Positions 10,661 through 24,500 are shown, counted from the first letter of the stretch. The stretch is 64,000 bases of DNA from Zhengitettix transpicula (GCA_037074705.1 CM073596.1:19240501-19304500); one strand, 5' to 3'. Numbers and translations are program-made. The notes: a model not told the origin generated them from the letters alone.

Positions 10661-13240
10661 TTTGTTTTGAAAACTAATAATTAATTAATTTTGAAAGCAA
10701 GCATATTAATTAGATTATTTTTAATATAACCTTAGGGATCTATTCTTAACCTCTATGTCTACAGTTATTTGTCATGCAAGATGTTCAAGACAGCTGACTC
10801 TTTTATTAGAATGCATTGTTTAGTCACATAGGTGTTGAAGCATGCATGTTCTCACACCTTAGTGGCAGCCGCTGGGTGGACTTAATTATCAAAATACTAA
10901 AGAAGTAGGTAAAACCCCCAAGATTTTACAGCAAAACTGATCTCATTGAAGCCTTCTTTAACATTCAGATATCAACTTCATCCTTCTCCATTTCCTATAC
11001 TATTACGATCATTTTTATTTATGCCTTTTTCTTCATACTTAGGTAAATGATAGTTTCTATCACCCACTCCTCTCGTCCCTTGAGTTTATATATATATACT
11101 CTACAGCTATATATATATATAGTTCTGTATTTCTCTGAAACAAATATCAATTAATCATTTGACAATGTGTTACAAAGTTTAGAGATTTAGAGTGATTGTG
11201 ACTAAAAATTAGTTTACCGAGTTTACTCAAGCTCATTGAAAAATAACTATTTTCTGTGTATTATAAAACTATCTGTTGACAATATTACATTTTATTATAC
11301 AATTAACAAAAATTCAAAACCTTTTTTGGGCTGAAATTTGTTAAGTATGAGAATTATTGTTGAATACAGCTAACATTTTCATTTGCTGGTATGTTGAGTA
11401 AAAATTTGAGTATATAAAGAATTTATGTATAAAAATTCATATCTTTACACAAATATTGCAAAATACTAGTTTAGAAGAAATATTTAACTAACAACTCTAC
11501 AGCTATATTATTAAATCTATTAGACAGTGAAGGGAAAAAGTTAAATAAGCACTTTATTGCTGCATGTGTGGTAATACAAGAATTGTATATTCAATTTGAC
11601 TTACTGGGTACTTGAAAATTCCCCTTACAAACTTTTCAGTCTTGTGAAGTGGACTGAGTAGTTCATGTTTTGAACAGGAACCCATTTCTGAAATAATACA
11701 GTTTCCATGCTACAACTATTTTGGACAGTTATTGTGGGTGAGTATGTGATTAGGCCATACATTCTTCCAACCAACCTAATGGGTCTTGTGTACTTTATGT
11801 TCCTACATATTTGGTGTGTCGATGGTTGATTGGCCAAGGTGGCCTCCACAATCTCCTTTCATTTCAATTATAGTGGCATTTATGATTGGAACACATTTTA
11901 TTTTATGACCAATTGCATTCCACCTAATTCATCAATTGACTTGAAAGGAGTCACTTGTCCCAAGTGCATATACTGGTCTGTCTGTTGGAAATGCTATATT
12001 CTAATGTTATTTTTGCACTTTCTATAAAGTAGTTGAACATTACCTTATGTGTAAGTTCATTTTCAATTCTACTGATTTCCTGGTTTAATTTAGTTACTTC
12101 ATCAATTATATTTCACTTTTTGCAAATAAGATTATTCCAGTGCTAACTAGTCACAGGTGCAGTATTACTAAAACATCCCATACACAAAGTAGTTGCAAAT
12201 TTAAGTTCTTCAAAATCTTTCAATGTCTGGTGAACAGCACGTAATCTGATTTTGATTACTCCTTAATCTTGAAATTTATAGCCATGGAGTATGTTTTAAT
12301 TGAGATAAGTAAATTTATTTGGTCAGAATATTTTTTAATTGTTTAATTAGAATTGCTAAAGATATAATCTTCTATATAAGCAAGCAAAGAAAAAATATAT
12401 GTAACTTACATATATTTGGAAGGTAGGTTACTTAAATCGTATTCTGATACAGTTTCCTTTTATTTATTTCCTCATTTTTTATTCCATATTGACAGAATTT
12501 ATTTCAGTTCCTTGTTGCAATTTCCTTAAAACTAAAGAAAATGTATGCATTTAATAATTGACTTGTATAGGATATTTACTGCAATTTCTTTATGGTTCTA
12601 GTAACAATATACATATAATATAGGGTGTATATACATGTTGGGAAAATTGTCTTTTCAATAACTGTGCATTCTGTGAAATTATTGTTCTAGAAAACTTGCA
12701 GAAAGTAATATCGCCATATTGTTGTGGTGAAGTTGTTTACATGACTGGTTCCACTCGATACTTCAGCGTGAATGACATGGTAGGTCAGGACTCTTAGTTG
12801 TTTGTAGTGTAAAGCAAACATTTATTTTGTTAGATAAAATATACATGTAAACAGTATAAGTTTTATAATAATAATAATAATGATATAAAAGACTACTGAT
12901 AGTTTTAGATGAAATTCTGTTGTAATTTTAAAGATCCTGGTCAAAATTTTGTAATAAATTTCTGCATAGATAATTGTAATGGTCATAATGAAAAGAACTT
13001 AATCCTAAAAAAAATTATGGCCGAATTACATATATTTAAAAAGTTTTAATATACAGTTCATACGAAGAATATATTTAATAATTAAGTGATAACATATAAA
13101 TTAAATGTCTGTAAGTTGATTAACAATTCCTCAATATGTATGACATGTTTGTATTGAATTATTAGTGGCCAACCAGAAATTTAGTTAATGCCTTTTTAAA
13201 AACAATATTATAACAACTAGATTTTTATAGTTAATATTGC
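10661..13240. other. long AT-rich stretch, nothing recognised
   Basis: Only chance frames under 75 codons. It contains short (TA)n patches around 11089-11121. It could be intergenic or intronic. Confidence 0.4.
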
Positions 13241-13639
13241 ACATCATTGGTTATACATACATATGTATGCAACACTTTTTTATTGATTCTGTTTCCTTCA
13301 CTCACAGAGAAGAATTCAGTTTTTAACTGTTTATTCTTACAGATTCGTCGCCAAAAAATTCCTCAAGTTTTAGTTTACCTCATAAAAAATTTAGAATGGG
13401 TAAAAAATATCTTTGAACATGAAACTTGATCATCATAATTTGAGTTTTTGTTAGCTTGATTTTAAATTTAAGATTCAAGGTTAAATGAAGTATTGGAACT
13501 GACGTGAGAATTATTTGCCATTGGGGGTTTAATTAAAGGATACGGGGCGCTAGAAGCTGATGAGGGCAACCAGCGCCCTTTTCGGATAATTTTTGATTGA
13601 GGTGTTCACTAATACCACCCCAGCCCTTCAAGTCACTTG

Positions 13640-13885
13640 AGGTCGTTATAGATTTCACCTAGTTTTCCGACGTGCGAACCTGGAGACACGCACTACTTCT
13701 TCTTGGCAGTTCCCATGACTTTATAGCTGCGGCCGCAGAAAATCGAACAACGGGAAGAGCTTCCTCGAAACCGCGATTCGCCTCGCCGTTCCACAAATAA
13801 CCCCGCGCGCAGTTCCACTTCCAGCCCGAAAAAAAAATCGCAACCACCGAGTCTCACAGCCACTTCTGGTGCTGCGGTTGACATC
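13640..13885. promoter_or_regulatory. GC/CpG-rich island
   Basis: About 250 bp rich in CpG, including a NotI-type GCGGCCGC at about 13729, inside AT-rich DNA. No coding frame is convincing. It could be a promoter, non-coding exon or enhancer. Confidence 0.25.
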
Positions 13886-16130
13886 TACGGGTTAAATTCC
13901 CAGTCACTCATAAAATATCAACGCATTTTCTGAGATCATATACAAATTTTCTTGACCAACCTGACATCGTAACTGGTCGCACGGATTAATTAATCCATGT
14001 GTTGTGGCCAAATTCGATTTCCTACTTATTCGTTTCGGCACCTTCCGTAACGTTGGTCATGATATTACTCACCATAGTCTTTCTTTGAGAGATCTTTTCT
14101 AACATGTCTAATTTCGTAATCTTTTTTGTTACTTGCTTCTTAACAGGGTCCGAAACATTGAATGTATTACTTCCTTATTTCTCTCCACATCTTTACCAAT
14201 TATGAAGTACCTCAATATACGTACTAGCTCTATATATGAAACTTAGTTTCAAACTTTCAAGAGAATTCGGTGGGAATAAAGTAATTTTATCAAATGCGAA
14301 ACCAACTCCACAGTGTCGAAGGTTTGATCTATTGTTTCGTGAAAGATTACAACTTGCACTACACCGAGCAGTGCAAGATAAAGGCATATCTTTTTTTCTT
14401 TGCTCTATGCGTAAAATTTCCTAAGTACGAGAGAAGTGATTGTGAGTGGTCTTGTTTTTGTTGTGCGTGGAGGCGTTCTTGCTGCGTAATGGTGTACCGG
14501 GTAATCCGTTGTTGGCAATGCTTCGTAAATATGAAGAAAGTCCTTTTCCCCCCTCGTGTGGCATTTGTTTTCATAACACGCAACGGAGGAGGAGAGGTCT
14601 TTTGCCCCAGGAGGACAATGCTCTAATTCCTCCTTGTTACAGATGCTGCAGCAGCCTTTAGTTCTGGCCGCCCAAGTCCGCCTTTCATTATTCCCTCCTC
14701 TTTTGTGGTCTATTTTAGGAAGAACGTCATCGTGAGAACGACCAAGGCTGCATGGAACGGCCACATCGCCAACAGGTGTCGTTTTAGATTCGTTACCAGA
14801 CAAAGTTGTGCCGTATTTAATCATTGCAGTGAAACGATTGTCTTCATCAACCATATCCTTAACAGTACCCTTTTTTCCCCAAACTTAAGAATAATAAAGA
14901 CAATAACACTATTATGGTAAAAATAAGAATTGAATTTTTTCCCTACAAATACTTTTATCTGTTACAATTTTCATAGGTTTGTAGAATTAGTTTCTAAGGT
15001 CTCGTATTTATTTTTTTATAAGATATATACACCCTATAGTTGAAACTTTTCCCCCTGCAGGTCTACGAATTTTTCACGTCATCGCCATGCTTTAATGCTC
15101 TCTGAGAACGCTTGTACATGAAAACATTTTTTTTTTAGAATCTAAAATGGTAGAAAAAAAACGGAAATAATCTCAATCATAAAAAAAATAGAGCTGAATA
15201 TATAGGAACGGTTTTTAAGACCGTAGGGAGAAAGAGACTCCATTCAAAAGTTACCAGTAAGAAACACTTAAATTGGGAACGATCTACGAGGAGAAACGTC
15301 TTAATCGAAAAGAATACGCGCACCCCCCTTATCGGGGAGTAATTATTACGAATCTGTAATGAGCTTTGTCTTCGAAGCTTTTTCAGGGCATCATGACTGA
15401 TGAGCATCGACTATTTCTGACAACGGCGATCGACTTTCTTTGTAAGTGTCGCAACTGCGAATTGATGATTTTTTTACAACGGTAACACCACTCACATGAC
15501 GATTAATTTAGAAGAATGTTGATATAAGTCTAGAAAATATAATTATGAGCTGTTTTGTCGTTAAATGTTTGGAAACAAGTTTCTATCGGCTACAATTTAC
15601 GACAAAAGGGAGTCCTCTGTCATAAGCGCATTTAAGAAAAAAGGGAACTAGATTTGTTATGGGACCTGAACTCCAATTGGATACATAAATTTATTTTCCC
15701 CTATCTCGTTTTTCGGAGACCAGTAACTCTCAATGTAATGGAGATATATTATTCTGAACCAAGGCATATCCTTTTCCTCCGGTGAAGGGAATGAAAGTAT
15801 AGATAGGGAAGACTGAGAACGTCGACGTGAAGCGGTGAAAACAGTAGAGATCCTAGATCAAATATACAGGGCATAAATGAATTATTCCTGTTGATCTCCC
15901 AAATAACTAGTTATAAAATTCTATCATTTTTTTTCGCATGTTATAACATAAATATAAAAAAATCAATTACATTAGTAAATACATAACTGATGTTTTCATT
16001 TTTCAGTACTATGTATTGATACTATGGTGAATATAAATACGGAATATTGATCTATATGGGGGACTATCCATATTCAGCCTTCAAACTCGTTCTCTTAATA
16101 CCGAAGGAAGTGCTGAAAATTGGATTCACC
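13886..16130. other. no recognised gene; contains one 149-codon minus-strand frame
   Basis: The longest frame (14405-14854, minus) has several Cys and His residues but no family signature I recognise and no splice context. It is most likely chance in a locally GC-richer segment. The rest is unassigned. Confidence 0.3.
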
Positions 16131-16134
16131 ACAA

Positions 16135-16447
16135 GTTGGAGTAGTCGGCCAGCTGCCTCCTAAACCGGTCAAGGCACGGCGAGGGGAAAGCTGCGACCCC
16201 ACAGCAAACCCCTCTCCCGCCATCGGAAGGGCGTGGGACAAGTAGCAAATGCCCGACCTACCTGATGCAGGTTTTTCTAGGGTTTTCCCTGCATCACTTT
16301 AAGGTGAATTGCCGGGTAGGATCCTTAAACCATAGCCCGGGGGCCCTAGTTAACCCTTGGTTACCTTCCTCTACCCTTCCACATCCCTCTTTCAAGTCCC
16401 TTTCCTATGCTATAAGAGGGGAGTTGCCACTATGTGGATTACCCTAT
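16135..16447 (+). mobile_element. A-tailed retroposon family copy 1 (3' end eroded)
   Basis: One of three dispersed copies sharing GTCGGCCAGCTGCCTCCTAA near the 5' end, GGAAGGGCGTGGGACAAGTA, CGGGTAGGATCCTTAA, and GGGGAGTTGCCAC near the 3' end. The other copies are at 26915-27225 (+) and 55286-55630 (-). This copy is the most diverged; its shared frame is broken by a TAG after GRAWDK and it lacks the terminal GTAGCCTGTTAC plus A-run. Confidence 0.8.
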
Positions 16448-18264
16448 AATTAATTCAAATTCCCAATATAAAAACGTTGATGAAATAAAAAAATGTAGCC
16501 ATAAATATTTCATTACGAGGTATAAAGAACTTTTTTTACTGGCTTTAAAATACTTGAAACAAACCTAATGTATTTTGTATGTGTCTGTGTCCATGTACTA
16601 CAAAAGATTAGGACTACACCAACAAACTAAATGCGTGTAAGGCGACCCAGGCTTCGGAAGGATGTAACGAGAAAGAAATGGAAATGCGTTTCAGAGAACA
16701 AAGGTAAGTGAATGTCTTAGCTATTACAGTATTTTTAAAAACATTTAAACATGATTACGGAACGTGATTTATGCATTCATAATATCTGTTCACGTTTTGG
16801 TCAAACTGTATTATTTGACTGTGACTCAGATTGAACGACTATTTTAATATTTGAGACATTACACTTAATGTCACAATAATGAAGTAATCGGCATACTGAT
16901 ATAGATATCTATAGTATGTTATTAAAATAATGACATTGGTTTTAGTTAAAATAAATTAATTTATTGAAACATGCTGGATTTTTCAACGTTCAAATTGTCT
17001 CTCTGTATCGTGGGACAAATGAGGCATTTTGCAATGGAGTGCAAGGTGGTGTAGCTTTCTCACTTGCGAAGGCGTGGTTACAAGAGAACCGTTAGGGTCA
17101 TCAAAGCGCGGACGTAAAAATCACGAATTACCGTTGCAATGGACCAAGACAAATTTCGGCGAATCGTGCCCTCGTTACAGTCTGAATTTATCTCGTCTCT
17201 AAAAGTTATTTATAACATTTTCTTAAAAAGCAATAGGATGGACATTCTCCACTTTGTTTGCACCGTGGGGATCAATATCCCGTATTCGCCTTTTATGTAT
17301 TTCGCTATATTATCTTGTCTGGCTTGTCATCGAATGTGATTAATTATTTCAAAACAAACGTAATAAATAACGGTTTAGAAACTATTTTACTATATTATTA
17401 TTCACGCTCGCCTGAGCTTCAGTATTTATTGCTGTAACGCGGGTATCATGACTTAAGTTCCCGGTAATTTCAAGAGTTTTTTTTAGTTTTAGAATTATGA
17501 ATCGGGGACTATAGAGCCTGCCACACTTCTCAAACCACTTGCTCTTGTATGACCACCAATAATTAGAAACAACGGTCCGAATCATTACGATCACGTGACC
17601 TGTAACATTATTTCGTAATTTAGCAAGCAACTCATACTATTTTATCAAGAATCCATCAGATGACTTGAGGAAACCAAGAAAAGCCTAAATATTAAGCTTC
17701 GGATGTTGATCATTCCCATTGTAGTGGCGTCACCTGTTGAGGCTTTATAGATGGGGAACACTTACTATCAAGTGAAAATATTGCGGAAAACAATATATGT
17801 CCCGTGGAGGATCAAGTTGCATATCCATGTAACGATTTTGCCAATTGTTTCAGTTTTATTCAGTGAATTCAGCATCTGAAAATAAGCCATACACATCAGC
17901 CTTGAGTTCATGGTTCCTCAGGACCCTGAAAATATAATGTCGTAAATCTGAATTAATATTAAGCGATGTAATTGAGATTATTTAACAAATTAAATAAATT
18001 CTTCTTCTTCAGCCTGTAGTTATCCTGGGCTGCATTCAACGAAATGGCTCTATTCATCGCTTTTACGAGCATTCTCCCACCATCCGACAATCTTCATCTT
18101 CTTCAGGTTATTCACAACATTCTTTTTATATTTTTTATTTTAATATACAACAAAATTTTTAATCCGAATGTTTTACAATTGTGATACAATGATGACGTTA
18201 ACATGTTAAAAAATTGAAGAATTGTAGTTGCTTCTTGACAGAGTAGTTGAAGAGGAAGTTTTAA
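16448..18264. other. unassigned; possible donor site at 16703
   Basis: AAAG|GTAAGT at about 16703 follows a short basic frame starting at an ATG near 16631. It is an isolated donor without a confirmed partner. A CA-rich patch lies at about 18280. Nothing else was recognised. Confidence 0.25.
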
Positions 18265-19105
18265 ATTATTTATTTATCTACACACACACACAAACATATA
18301 TATAATTTGCGGTGGTTGCCAGGTCAATTTGTCGTTTTAGTTTTAGCCTTCTGAGGGGTTTAGGCGGAGGAGGCTGGGATTCAGTATTTGGGTTAATGGG
18401 ATTGAAGTGGTGGAGATTTCTATTACGTTGGATTATGGCGGTTTGAATTATAGTTTTTTGGGTTGAGGGAATATTTAGGTCATTGTGGATTCTAGAGTTA
18501 ATAACGTACCAGGGACAGTTAGTTATAAAGCGGAGTATTTTATTTTGGGATATTTGAATTTTATTTATGTGGCTGGTAGCGGACGAACCCCAGATATAAC
18601 AGGCATAAAACCAGAGGGGATATATGAGGGATGTGTAAAGGAGTTTTTTTTTTGTTTTGAAGGATAAAGGAGATTTCGGGTTCAGTAATGGCTTTAATTT
18701 GTGGAATCTGTGGAGTATTATTTTTTTAAGGTGGGAAATGTCAGTTTGGAGTCGAGGATTAGGCCGAGGTATTTATGGGAAGATTTAGTAGGGATAGTGG
18801 AGTTGTTGATAGTGACTGATAGGTCGTAGCCTTTTCTTTTTAGGGATAAGGGAACGGTTACGGATTTGGAAGGATTGATGACTTAGCGCCAGTCGTTGGC
18901 CCAGATTGAAATAAGGTTTAAGGATGTTTTAAGGTGGTTTGTTGCGGTTTGGTAATCGTGTACGTGAGAAGTGATAGCGATATCGTCTGCGAATATTGAG
19001 GTGGTGGTAGAGAGAATAATAGGAATATCGTGAGTGTAGATGGAGCAGAGGAACGGACAAATTATACTTCCTTGTGGGACGCCTGAGAGAATAGGAACAA
19101 CATTC
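18265..19105 (-). mobile_element. 5'-truncated Jockey-like LINE (reverse transcriptase C-terminal half)
   Basis: On the minus strand, from about 19105 down, the translation reads LSGVPQGS (RT motif), then SIFADDIAI (the catalytic F-A-D-D box), an in-frame stop after the ANDWR stretch, then SHKYLGLILDSKLTF. After a frameshift it continues as WGSSATSHINKIQISQNKIL and PWYVINSRIHNDLNIP, the typical ORF2 C-terminal region of Jockey-clade elements, without an RNase H domain. The element ends in a TAAATAAATAAT tail at about 18265-18275. It is 5'-truncated and inactivated by stops and frameshifts, so an old insertion. Confidence 0.85.
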
Positions 19106-19399
19106 TCGATCCATCTTATACGAGGTTAACCACGTCTTGTCGCACCATGAATTTTACCTTGCCAAGTCGTCTTAGTAAGGTGGGTTCCATTTTCCAAGCC
19201 ATATCGTACGGATTCGTTAGAATTTCTTGTCCCAAGATAAGGCCGTCAACCCTATGCTCAACCACCAACCTGAAGGACTAGTGGAATACTCTTAGTTTGT
19301 TCCCTATCTTTCATCTTGTCCGGATCGTGAATCGGTCACAACGTTCGTAAGGAGTCTGTAGTTGTCTTGCAACCATGTAACGGCGAACGTCATATATCC

Positions 19400-20010
19400 G
19401 ATGGTCGATTACAAGATTGTTGCCGATGTCAGGTTTGAGCCAATAAGTGACGTAGTTATTGGGTCATACAGTCACCGTTCCATCTGTTTGTCTGCGGTCA
19501 GGGCGGCCTAGTCCTAAAGGAGTGCGCAGTGTGCAGTTGGCTGCTGTTCGGAGCGCATATGAGTGCAAGTTTTGCGCTCCGCTGACCGTGACACGGTCCT
19601 CCCGCCACGTGCACTGCCTACTTCCGCGCCGTCAGAGTTAATTTTAAACTTTAATCACGTGATTCACAGAGAAAACACCCTCCTCCTCGGCCACGTTTTT
19701 GTCTGAAGCCAGATTCGCTGCCTTTTTGTGCGTGTAATTGGCCGCAGATCTGACCGTGGCGGATCGGCCATTAATTAGTACCTCCCTCCCTACACGAGTC
19801 TCGATTCGCGTCGGACCTCATCGCCCGACCTCTGTCACTCCCTCCCTCTGATATTATTGCATTGTCCGCGGTAAACAGTTAACGCAAAAAAATATAGCCG
19901 CCGCGTTAAACGCGTTGGTCACGGCCTGTCCGCCCGGCCGCCTTTCTTCCTCGCTTCCGACTACATTTATCAAAACGCGACAAGCATTAAATAACTCCTG
20001 TTGCAGATAT
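19400..20010. promoter_or_regulatory. GC/CpG-rich island
   Basis: About 600 bp with high CpG content, including CGCCCGGCCGCC and a CCATTAATTAG homeodomain-type site. No coding frame is convincing. It may be a promoter or enhancer; the call rests on base composition only. Confidence 0.25.
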
Positions 20011-20870
20011 TTCGGCGCAAACCCGTCGCGGCCTTTGTCCCGTCGGTTCCAGTCGAAACAGTAGGCAAGAAAAAAAAACTTATCTGTGGATCCTGTTTGT
20101 ATATAGAGCTACGCTTGCTTTGAGTGTGGTAAAATCGCTTCACACGGACACGCTTAGTAAACATACAAACCAACGGCTTCACAGTCCTCGGAGGAGCTGT
20201 TCGTAAAGACTTCCAGTGCATTTTGGATTTGAGGTGAATTATGGCCAGTGTTGCCGTACGCATCGTCACTTCTATTAGTGGCATGACACTGAAAATACTC
20301 ATTTTGGTACCACGTTCTGTATGTTGGGATAAATTCTTTTTTTACCTTAGTCTGGGAAATGATACATCATCTGATACGAAATTTGTTTGCTTCAGATATT
20401 CTGAAATTATTCGTTATAAAATTTGTGTGTTGACATGATTGATTTATATAAAATTGATAAGTGAAGCAAAAGAGGAACTATAAAGCAATACTGAAATACG
20501 TATAAATGCAGGATAAATACTTTTGATAAAAGGAATTATAAATTATAAAACCTTTAATAGTCCTCAAATAATATAAAACAGGAGCATTCGGATTTATCCT
20601 AAGTCATATTCATCTGTTATTTATATAAAATTACTAAGTATTTACAACATATCATGTCACACTTTCCTCAATGCGTGGCATTCGTCTCACGTATAATCTG
20701 ACAGTAGTTATATATATTTTAGAATCAGGAATAATAATCAGCTTTGTGAACGTCGTCCAAAGACGATTAAATACGAACGCATGGTGGTAAAATAGTGAAG
20801 GTTTCTACAATTTATTTAACGTGTCAAACTATTCCAAATAAGGGTTTTCAAACAAGTGAGTTCCGTATTG
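20011..20870. other. unassigned
   Basis: Only short chance frames. Nothing recognised before the LINE that begins near 20.9 kb. Confidence 0.3.
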
Positions 20871-20879
20871 GCAACTGAC

Positions 20880-23820
20880 GAGTCAACAATGTTAATTTCA
20901 CGAAGACCTCCCTCGGAAGTGTTTTCAACAACAGCCCCAAGTTAACCAGGGCTATCCCAGTTAACACTGCCAGCACCGCCTCGAGACAAGTGTTTCTGTC
21001 GCTAGATGCAATGTAAATCAATTGTGATAAACGGGATTAATTCTCTTCCTCCAGTGCATCCAACAGTAACCCTCAAGATGAGCATAGAAACCACACACAA
21101 GAAAACGTCAACGGACAAGACCCATGCTTTGATTCTCGAAGCAGTTCAAGGAGCAACACTGGATGAGTACCTATCCGCTTTATCAGACTTTATTCCTCCA
21201 ATATGCATCGGATATATATTTGAAATCTCTAATAACAAAGTATGTGTCTTTCTCATCTATAAGGAAATTGTAGACTTAATTACAGAAAAAACTAACTCAC
21301 TTGTAATATTAAACCATAACGTTAACTACGGCCACTAATAACTAAACATATAAAATAAATTATATCCAACGCATTCCCTATCATCCCAAACAGTATAATA
21401 GAAAAGGAACTAAAGAAACTGAAAATCTCTCCAGCATCCAAGGTTCCATCTGTTTGTCTGCCAATACAACGGACAAAAGATTAATAACATCCTAAGTTTC
21501 CGACGACTTTTCTACGTAGACCCTGCCAATTTGCACCGTCTCCTGGAATGAATGCTATTGTCTCACGAAAATACAAACTACATAATATTCCTCGCCCCTG
21601 AAACAAACAGCTGCTTCCTCTGAAAAAGACAGGACCATTTCGTTCGTGATTGTGTACTCAACCAAAGAGCAATACTACTACCTGAGCTACCGCACAGATG
21701 GAATTAGAAGGCTTACCAACCCAATACATCTCAAACTCTCAGTCATTAAAACAGAAAACCTCGCAAAAAACAGATAAATATGAGAAGTCTGACTATCTCA
21801 AACCTGAAGCATCACCTTCAAATAATTACCTCAGCCAAACAGTTACTCCATCTATACCGCTAACAGAACTAGCCCTAGGAAGCGTCTCTCCTTCCTGTAA
21901 TTTCCTACAGATGGAATCAGAATATTTACTAACCCAAGACACCCCAATTCCACAAGCATGAAAAAGACCTTGCTCTCGCAAAAACCAGAAGAATCCGTAA
22001 ATCCAGCCAATCTCAACCCTGATGCAACTCCTACAAATAACCCACCCCCCAAAAAAAATCTCACCTACAAAATCATAACCTACCCAGCTTGGAAGAAGTC
22101 TTAAAACCCACTCGTGCAATATATGACAACAGTAAATGCAAACTTCCTTTAGATTTCGACCAAACAGGGATGTTAATCATTAGCTCTATCTCCTCAAATA
22201 ACCCTGTAAATCTAATCAAGGATTACCATATTAACATAGATAAATTTCTAGAAATACTCTACCAAGTTTACTCACACATCAAGTAGAGGTCTGCCAAAAA
22301 CAAGATCGGACGACGAACAAACAAAATAAAGGAACAAAACAAGGACGTAGTATTAGAACCAGAATCATCCATCGACAGCAGTGAATAAGAAGATTGGAAC
22401 TGTAACGGGATAATTAGGAGAAAAACTGTATATTAAGAATAATCGAACAATTATAAAGCTATTGTCCTATCCAAAATGACTATGGATCCAACATATACCA
22501 ATCAGCAACAAAAACCACCCTTCGCAAATTAAACTACATACAGAATGAAGCACTGAGAACCATCACCGGCAAAAAAAACTGCTCCAATCATCAGACTCCT
22601 CAACGATGCAAATGAAATACCTCTACACATAAGAATGAAGTTGATCACCAGCAGGATCACTTTAAAAATGCAGGAAGCAAATGAAGAAAAAATCTGATCG
22701 CTCACCCAACCCCTCCCTAATTACGTCCCACAACATCCAACATACCCTTTGCCTTTCCACACAATAGCTAATAACCTGCTCCGACACCTACTCTCTTCAC
22801 CTCCAAAAATTATCCACTAACTCTGTTCCTACCATCCCACCGTGGAAAATTGCTGACGTACGTATTGAACCTCACTCAGTTTCATACCCAAAAATCTCCT
22901 CAGAACAACGGCTAATCTATATCTACAAAACCTACTCTTGACCCATAATAACCCCGAACAAATATTCTCCGATGCATCGAAAACTCACAATACAACCTCA
23001 AGTTTCGTAATATTTAACGAAATACAAAAGTCTACAACAACAAATAGACTCGCCAAAGCAGCTTCAGCAGAAGTTCTAGAAATTGAAATGCCAATCAAAA
23101 TGGCCAAGAAAATCCGAAGTTTAAAACATCGTCATACTAACCGATTACATGGACGCCATCAAGCAGATTCAAAACCCTAAATTCCGAAACAGAATAATTT
23201 ACTTTATTAGACAAATAATCCTTGAAAAAAACCCTCAAAAGTAGACTCCAACTGGCATGGACATTCAGGAATCATGACCAATGACAGGACGGATGCACTG
23301 GCGGCTGAAGCGAACTCATCTCAGCCCTCAACTTCAACTCCAATCTGCTCAGGACAATATCTCTTCAAAGAAGCCAAAATAGAAATTAATAGAGCCTAGC
23401 AACGAACTAGAAAGGCCGATAACAACGGACCAATCCACCAGGAACTCCAAGACAGCGCAGACCTTACAAACAACGCTCCCAGAAGACAGAAAACCATCAT
23501 TTACCGTCTGAGAACCCTCCACAGCAAATTAACGCACTCATATTTTTTCCTGTGAGACATGCGTCATCGCCCTCACCATCATAAGAATGCAAAAAATACG
23601 CGCACACAAGAAAGACTACCTCGGACAGTGCATCTAGAACGGATCTCTGCACAAACCTGGAAGCCATCAAAGGACTCACCAAATTCGTCGAGACAATTGG
23701 TATCGACCCCTCATCTGATGAAACAACAACAATATCACCAGCAATCAATTATCATCCCAATTAGTTAAATACCTAATGTGGTCGCCGATAACTTTATCGT
23801 GGACGCGACCATAGAAAACA
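20880..23820 (+). mobile_element. internally deleted LINE with ORF1 zinc knuckle and ORF2 RNase H (I/LOA-like)
   Basis: ORF1 remnant: 21006-21338 encodes HPTVTLKMSIETTHKK and KVCVFLIYKEIVDLITEK. The frame then shifts to AFPIIPNSIIEKELKKLKIS, ILSFRRLFYVDPANLHRLLE and a CCHC knuckle CFL*KRQDHFVRDC whose second Cys is a stop. ORF1 runs on as a Ser/Pro-rich part to about 22390. Endonuclease and almost all of the RT are missing. From about 22480 the ORF2 C-terminal region appears (LNYIQNEALRTITG; LNDANEIPLHIRMKL; PPWKIADVRIEPHSV), then RNase H (IFSDASKTHN; GHSGIMTNDRTDALAAEA at about 23258-23311). The 3' end has a GGTCGCC...GCGACCATA hairpin (23780-23814), also found at 60.5 kb. Many stops and frameshifts; non-functional. 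Confidence 0.88.
23780..23814 (+). repeat. LINE 3'-terminal hairpin
   Basis: GGTCGCCGATAAC and GTGGACGCGACC form a GGTCGC/GCGACC stem. The same arrangement occurs at 60501-60535, so it is a conserved 3' structure of this LINE family, probably recognised by its reverse transcriptase. Confidence 0.6.
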
Positions 23821-23989
23821 AATGATAATAACATAATAGGAGCTTCGTAAAATTTGAGTCATTCTTATTTATAATTACGTTTTCATCGTGAAACCGATTA
23901 TTTACGTGTGCTGGTTATTAAGAAATTTTTTGGTTAAGTGTAGATAATTGCCCTCATTGTTTGTGAATTAATGTTGATGGCTGTTGATC

Positions 23990-24500
23990 GTCATTTCGGG
24001 TCGTCGTTTTGAGGACTCATTAATCTCCCTCCGCCCCGTAGGGGTTGCGTTCCTGCTGTATATTATTCGATTACTCGGCCATGCGACCAATATTCAGAGG
24101 GTATCATTTTCTTGCTAATTTCACTTGCTGCGACCCTCTTCGCCCCCGTTGCCGGAGCACAATGGGGCAGAGGTTTTTCACTCCACCCTCCCTTCCGTCT
24201 GCTGAAGTCATCAAATGACAGCAGCGACGGGAAGGAACAGTTATCAAATGGCGGTGACATTTAAATCGCAAATTTCCATTCATCGCGACGGGGGCCCCCG
24301 CTCGCTATTCTCTTCTCTTCTCCTAGTTTTAATCTGCGGGCGCAAGGGAGCGTGAAATATCAAGAGAAGATCGATGCCCGGGGCATATCGCTAATGTCTG
24401 CCTTGGGAATTGCGCCCGCCTGCCTCGCAGACGAGAAATCGCATGTGTGTCGACATCATCCTCGGGTCCACGCCTTCCTCTTCCTGTTCTCTACAGTCGA
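23990..24500. promoter_or_regulatory. GC/CpG-rich island
   Basis: CpG-rich patch with blocks such as GCGACGGGGGCCCCCG and GCCCGGGGCATATCG. Frames across it are not recognisable proteins. Confidence 0.25.

Noticed and set aside
13344..13430. Possible terminal exon after TTATTCTTACAG (IRRQKIPQVLVYLIKNLEWV...)
   Set aside because: The acceptor is fair, but the frame is AT-biased low-complexity sequence with no partner exon or recognisable protein.
13558..13592. CTGATGAGGGCAACCAGCGCCC resembling a hammerhead core start
   Set aside because: A GGC/GCC stem follows CTGATGA, but the required GAAA block is absent (TTTTC instead) and there is no GTTGTG tail, so it is not grouped with the family.
14405..14854. 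149-codon minus-strand frame with several Cys/His
   Set aside because: No spacing typical of zinc fingers and no family match from memory. Overlapping open frames on the other strand show the locus is simply stop-poor.
16631..16703. Basic 24-codon frame ending at a GTAAGT donor
   Set aside because: Only a donor is visible. Without transcription evidence or an acceptor partner it cannot be called an exon.
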